From positions 37,561,425 through 37,625,424 of the forward strand of contig NC_132879.1 in the NCBI RefSeq assembly GCF_030463535.1: a DNA stretch of 64,000 nucleotides, written 5' to 3'. Positions 62,717 to 64,000 of the stretch are shown piece by piece. Source of the stretch: Salminus brasiliensis (Eukaryota; Chordata; Actinopteri; Characiformes; Bryconidae). A program made the translations under genes and the position numbers. The first letter of the stretch is position 1, and every line of letters begins with the position of its first letter. The notes below the pieces were generated by a model, which was given only the letters and a program-made list of their open reading frames with translations, had not been told where the DNA came from and did not search any database.

Positions 62717-63924
62717 GTTTGTGTGTGTGTTTATATATCAAACTAATAGCTGAAATGTGACCATGTGACAGAGTGAACATGAGCTCTAGATAGTGTTTGA
62801 CCACACCTGCTCTAACACTGACAGTGGGGAAGGCCTGGATGATCAGCATCACAGTATCCAGCAGAACCACCAACAGAATGAAGCCACTGAAAAGAGGATT
62901 CTGGGTGAAGGCCAGGATGAGGCGGTAGATCTGCTCGACCTTCGTCCACGAATCCTTCACTGACAGACCATCGACCTCAGACTCCTCATACACACTGCAC
63001 TGATCCTCTACAGAGAGACAGAGAGAGACGGACAGCGAATGATGAGTGTGTTCAGAAGTGTGTGTTAGACAGAGAGTATAGGTGTGTATGTGTGTGTTAG
63101 ACAGGGAGTATAGGTGTGTATTAGACAGGGAGTATAGGTGTGTATGTGTGTGTTAGACAGGGAGTATAGGTGTGTATGTGTGTGTTAGACAGGGAGTATA
63201 GGTGTGTATTAGACAGGGAGTATAGGTGTGTATGTGTGTGTTAGACAGGGAGTATAGGTGTGTATGTGTGTGTTAGACAGGGAGTATAGGTGTGTATGTG
63301 TGTGTTAGACAGAGAGTATAGGTGTGTATGTGTGTGTTAGACAGGGAGTATAGGTGTGTATCTGTGTGTGTTAGACAGAGAGTATAGGTGTGTATCTGTG
63401 TGTGTTAGACAGGGAGTATAGGTGTGTATCTGTGTGTGTTAGACAGAGAGTATAGGTGTGTATCTGTGTGTGTTAGACAGGGAGTATAGGTGTGTATCTG
63501 TGTGTGTTAGACAGGGAGTATAGGTGTGTATCTGTGTGCTAGACATAGAGTATAGGTGTGTAACTGTGAGTTACCTTCTTCTACAGGGCTCTCATGTTCT
63601 ACAGTGCAGTGGTTCTGTTGTCTCGACCCACAGCACTTGTAAAGGATGTAGAAGATCAGGATGCTCACAATGGTGATCATGGTCATCTACAAACACAGAG
63701 AGCGTCTTTAAGGGTTTGGTCTGTAATGAGTGTGTTGACTGTTCTTCTAAATGTTCAGCTCTTCTACTAAAACATGTTTTTCTAATCCATTATATTGTGT
63801 AAAATGTCTGAAGAAGTCTCTCACCCCCACGTAGAACAGGGCTCTCAGTGGCATCATAGGAAGTCCATGAACATGCAGCTCAAACAGGGCAGTATGTTCA
63901 CAGGATGTGCTCCTGTCAACTCCC
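59568..63924 (-). CDS. catsper1: CatSper1-like fusion channel, unit 4, partial
   Basis: Fourth copy, cut by the window end. Coding exons 7 to 18 are present (exon 7 63924-63825, pore exon 61812-61577, last exon 59597-59568). Exons 1-6, with the signal peptide and most of the ectodomain, lie beyond 64000. It matches the unit 2 version in coding variants (Val401, Ser in exon 17) and in silent changes, so it is probably a recent duplicate or conversion product of unit 2. No stop or frameshift seen in the part present. Confidence 0.78.
63058..63568. repeat. minisatellite in channel intron 8, unit 4
   Basis: Same repeat family, 16 core copies. It has an extra short TATTAGACAGG repeat near 63208 compared with unit 2. 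Confidence 0.95.
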
Positions 63925-64000
63925 CTACAAACACACACACACACAAATAAGCAGTACAGAGAAACTGAGAGAGAAACTGATGCATAGCTCTTTTTCACCA

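Larger units (their letters stand above)
56898..64000. repeat. tandem array unit 4, cut by the window end
   Basis: First 7.1 kb of a further unit, so the array continues to the right. Contains the retrotransposon remnant and CatSper1-like coding exons 7-18. Confidence 0.95.

Noticed and set aside
3201-64000. Array as a pure assembly artefact
   Set aside because: Units differ by many substitutions, unit-specific indels and a stop codon. Collapsed or misplaced haplotypes remain possible and need long reads.

Overview
The window is nuclear DNA of a bony fish, probably an otophysan teleost. The evidence is intron-rich genes with GT/AG splice sites, dense CA/GA microsatellites, remnants of fish Tc1-like and non-LTR transposons, and a dispersed repeat I associate from memory with characins and catfishes. 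It contains no bacterial features.

Layout. Bases 1-3200 are unique left flank, with a truncated Tc1-like transposase at the right edge. From about 3201 the window is a head-to-tail tandem array of a unit of about 17.9 kb: unit 1 3201-21108, unit 2 21109-39115, unit 3 39116-56897, unit 4 56898 to the window end (incomplete). Each unit runs: retroelement-like repeat with an inverted repeat, dispersed repeat, dead non-LTR retrotransposon (minus strand), a CatSper1-like ion-channel gene (minus strand), a shared promoter region, then a CCDC87 gene (plus strand) that is cut off at the next unit boundary.

Main gene. The minus-strand gene can be assembled by eye as 18 coding exons (unit 1: 12166 down to 5886). 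All splice phases agree and the total is 1977 nt, or 658 codons plus stop. The C-terminal two thirds is a six-transmembrane CatSper1-type channel: S4 with seven basic residues at every third position and a T-x-D-x-W pore. The N-terminal third is not the cytosolic His-rich tail of mammalian CatSper1. It is a signal peptide, a Cys-rich ectodomain of about 225 residues with several N-glycosylation sequons, and an extra transmembrane helix. This resembles the C-terminal part of a CatSper auxiliary subunit (best guess gamma). The window therefore appears to encode a fusion of auxiliary subunit and pore, in at least three complete copies and one partial copy.

Partner gene. The divergent plus-strand gene is CCDC87, a sperm coiled-coil protein. 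Exons for about 515 codons are present per unit, and the last ~40% is missing at each unit boundary. Units 1 and 2 carry the same premature TAG; unit 3 is open at that codon. Each gene has an RFX X-box-like motif at its 5' end, and CRE-like motifs lie beside the channel promoter, which fits testis/ciliary expression.

Array history. Shared variants show that units are mosaics (unit 4 begins unit-3-like and becomes unit-2-like; unit 3 ends unit-1-like), indicating unequal exchange or gene conversion. Each internal junction holds a 70-bp inverted repeat, and the left end of the array lies inside it.
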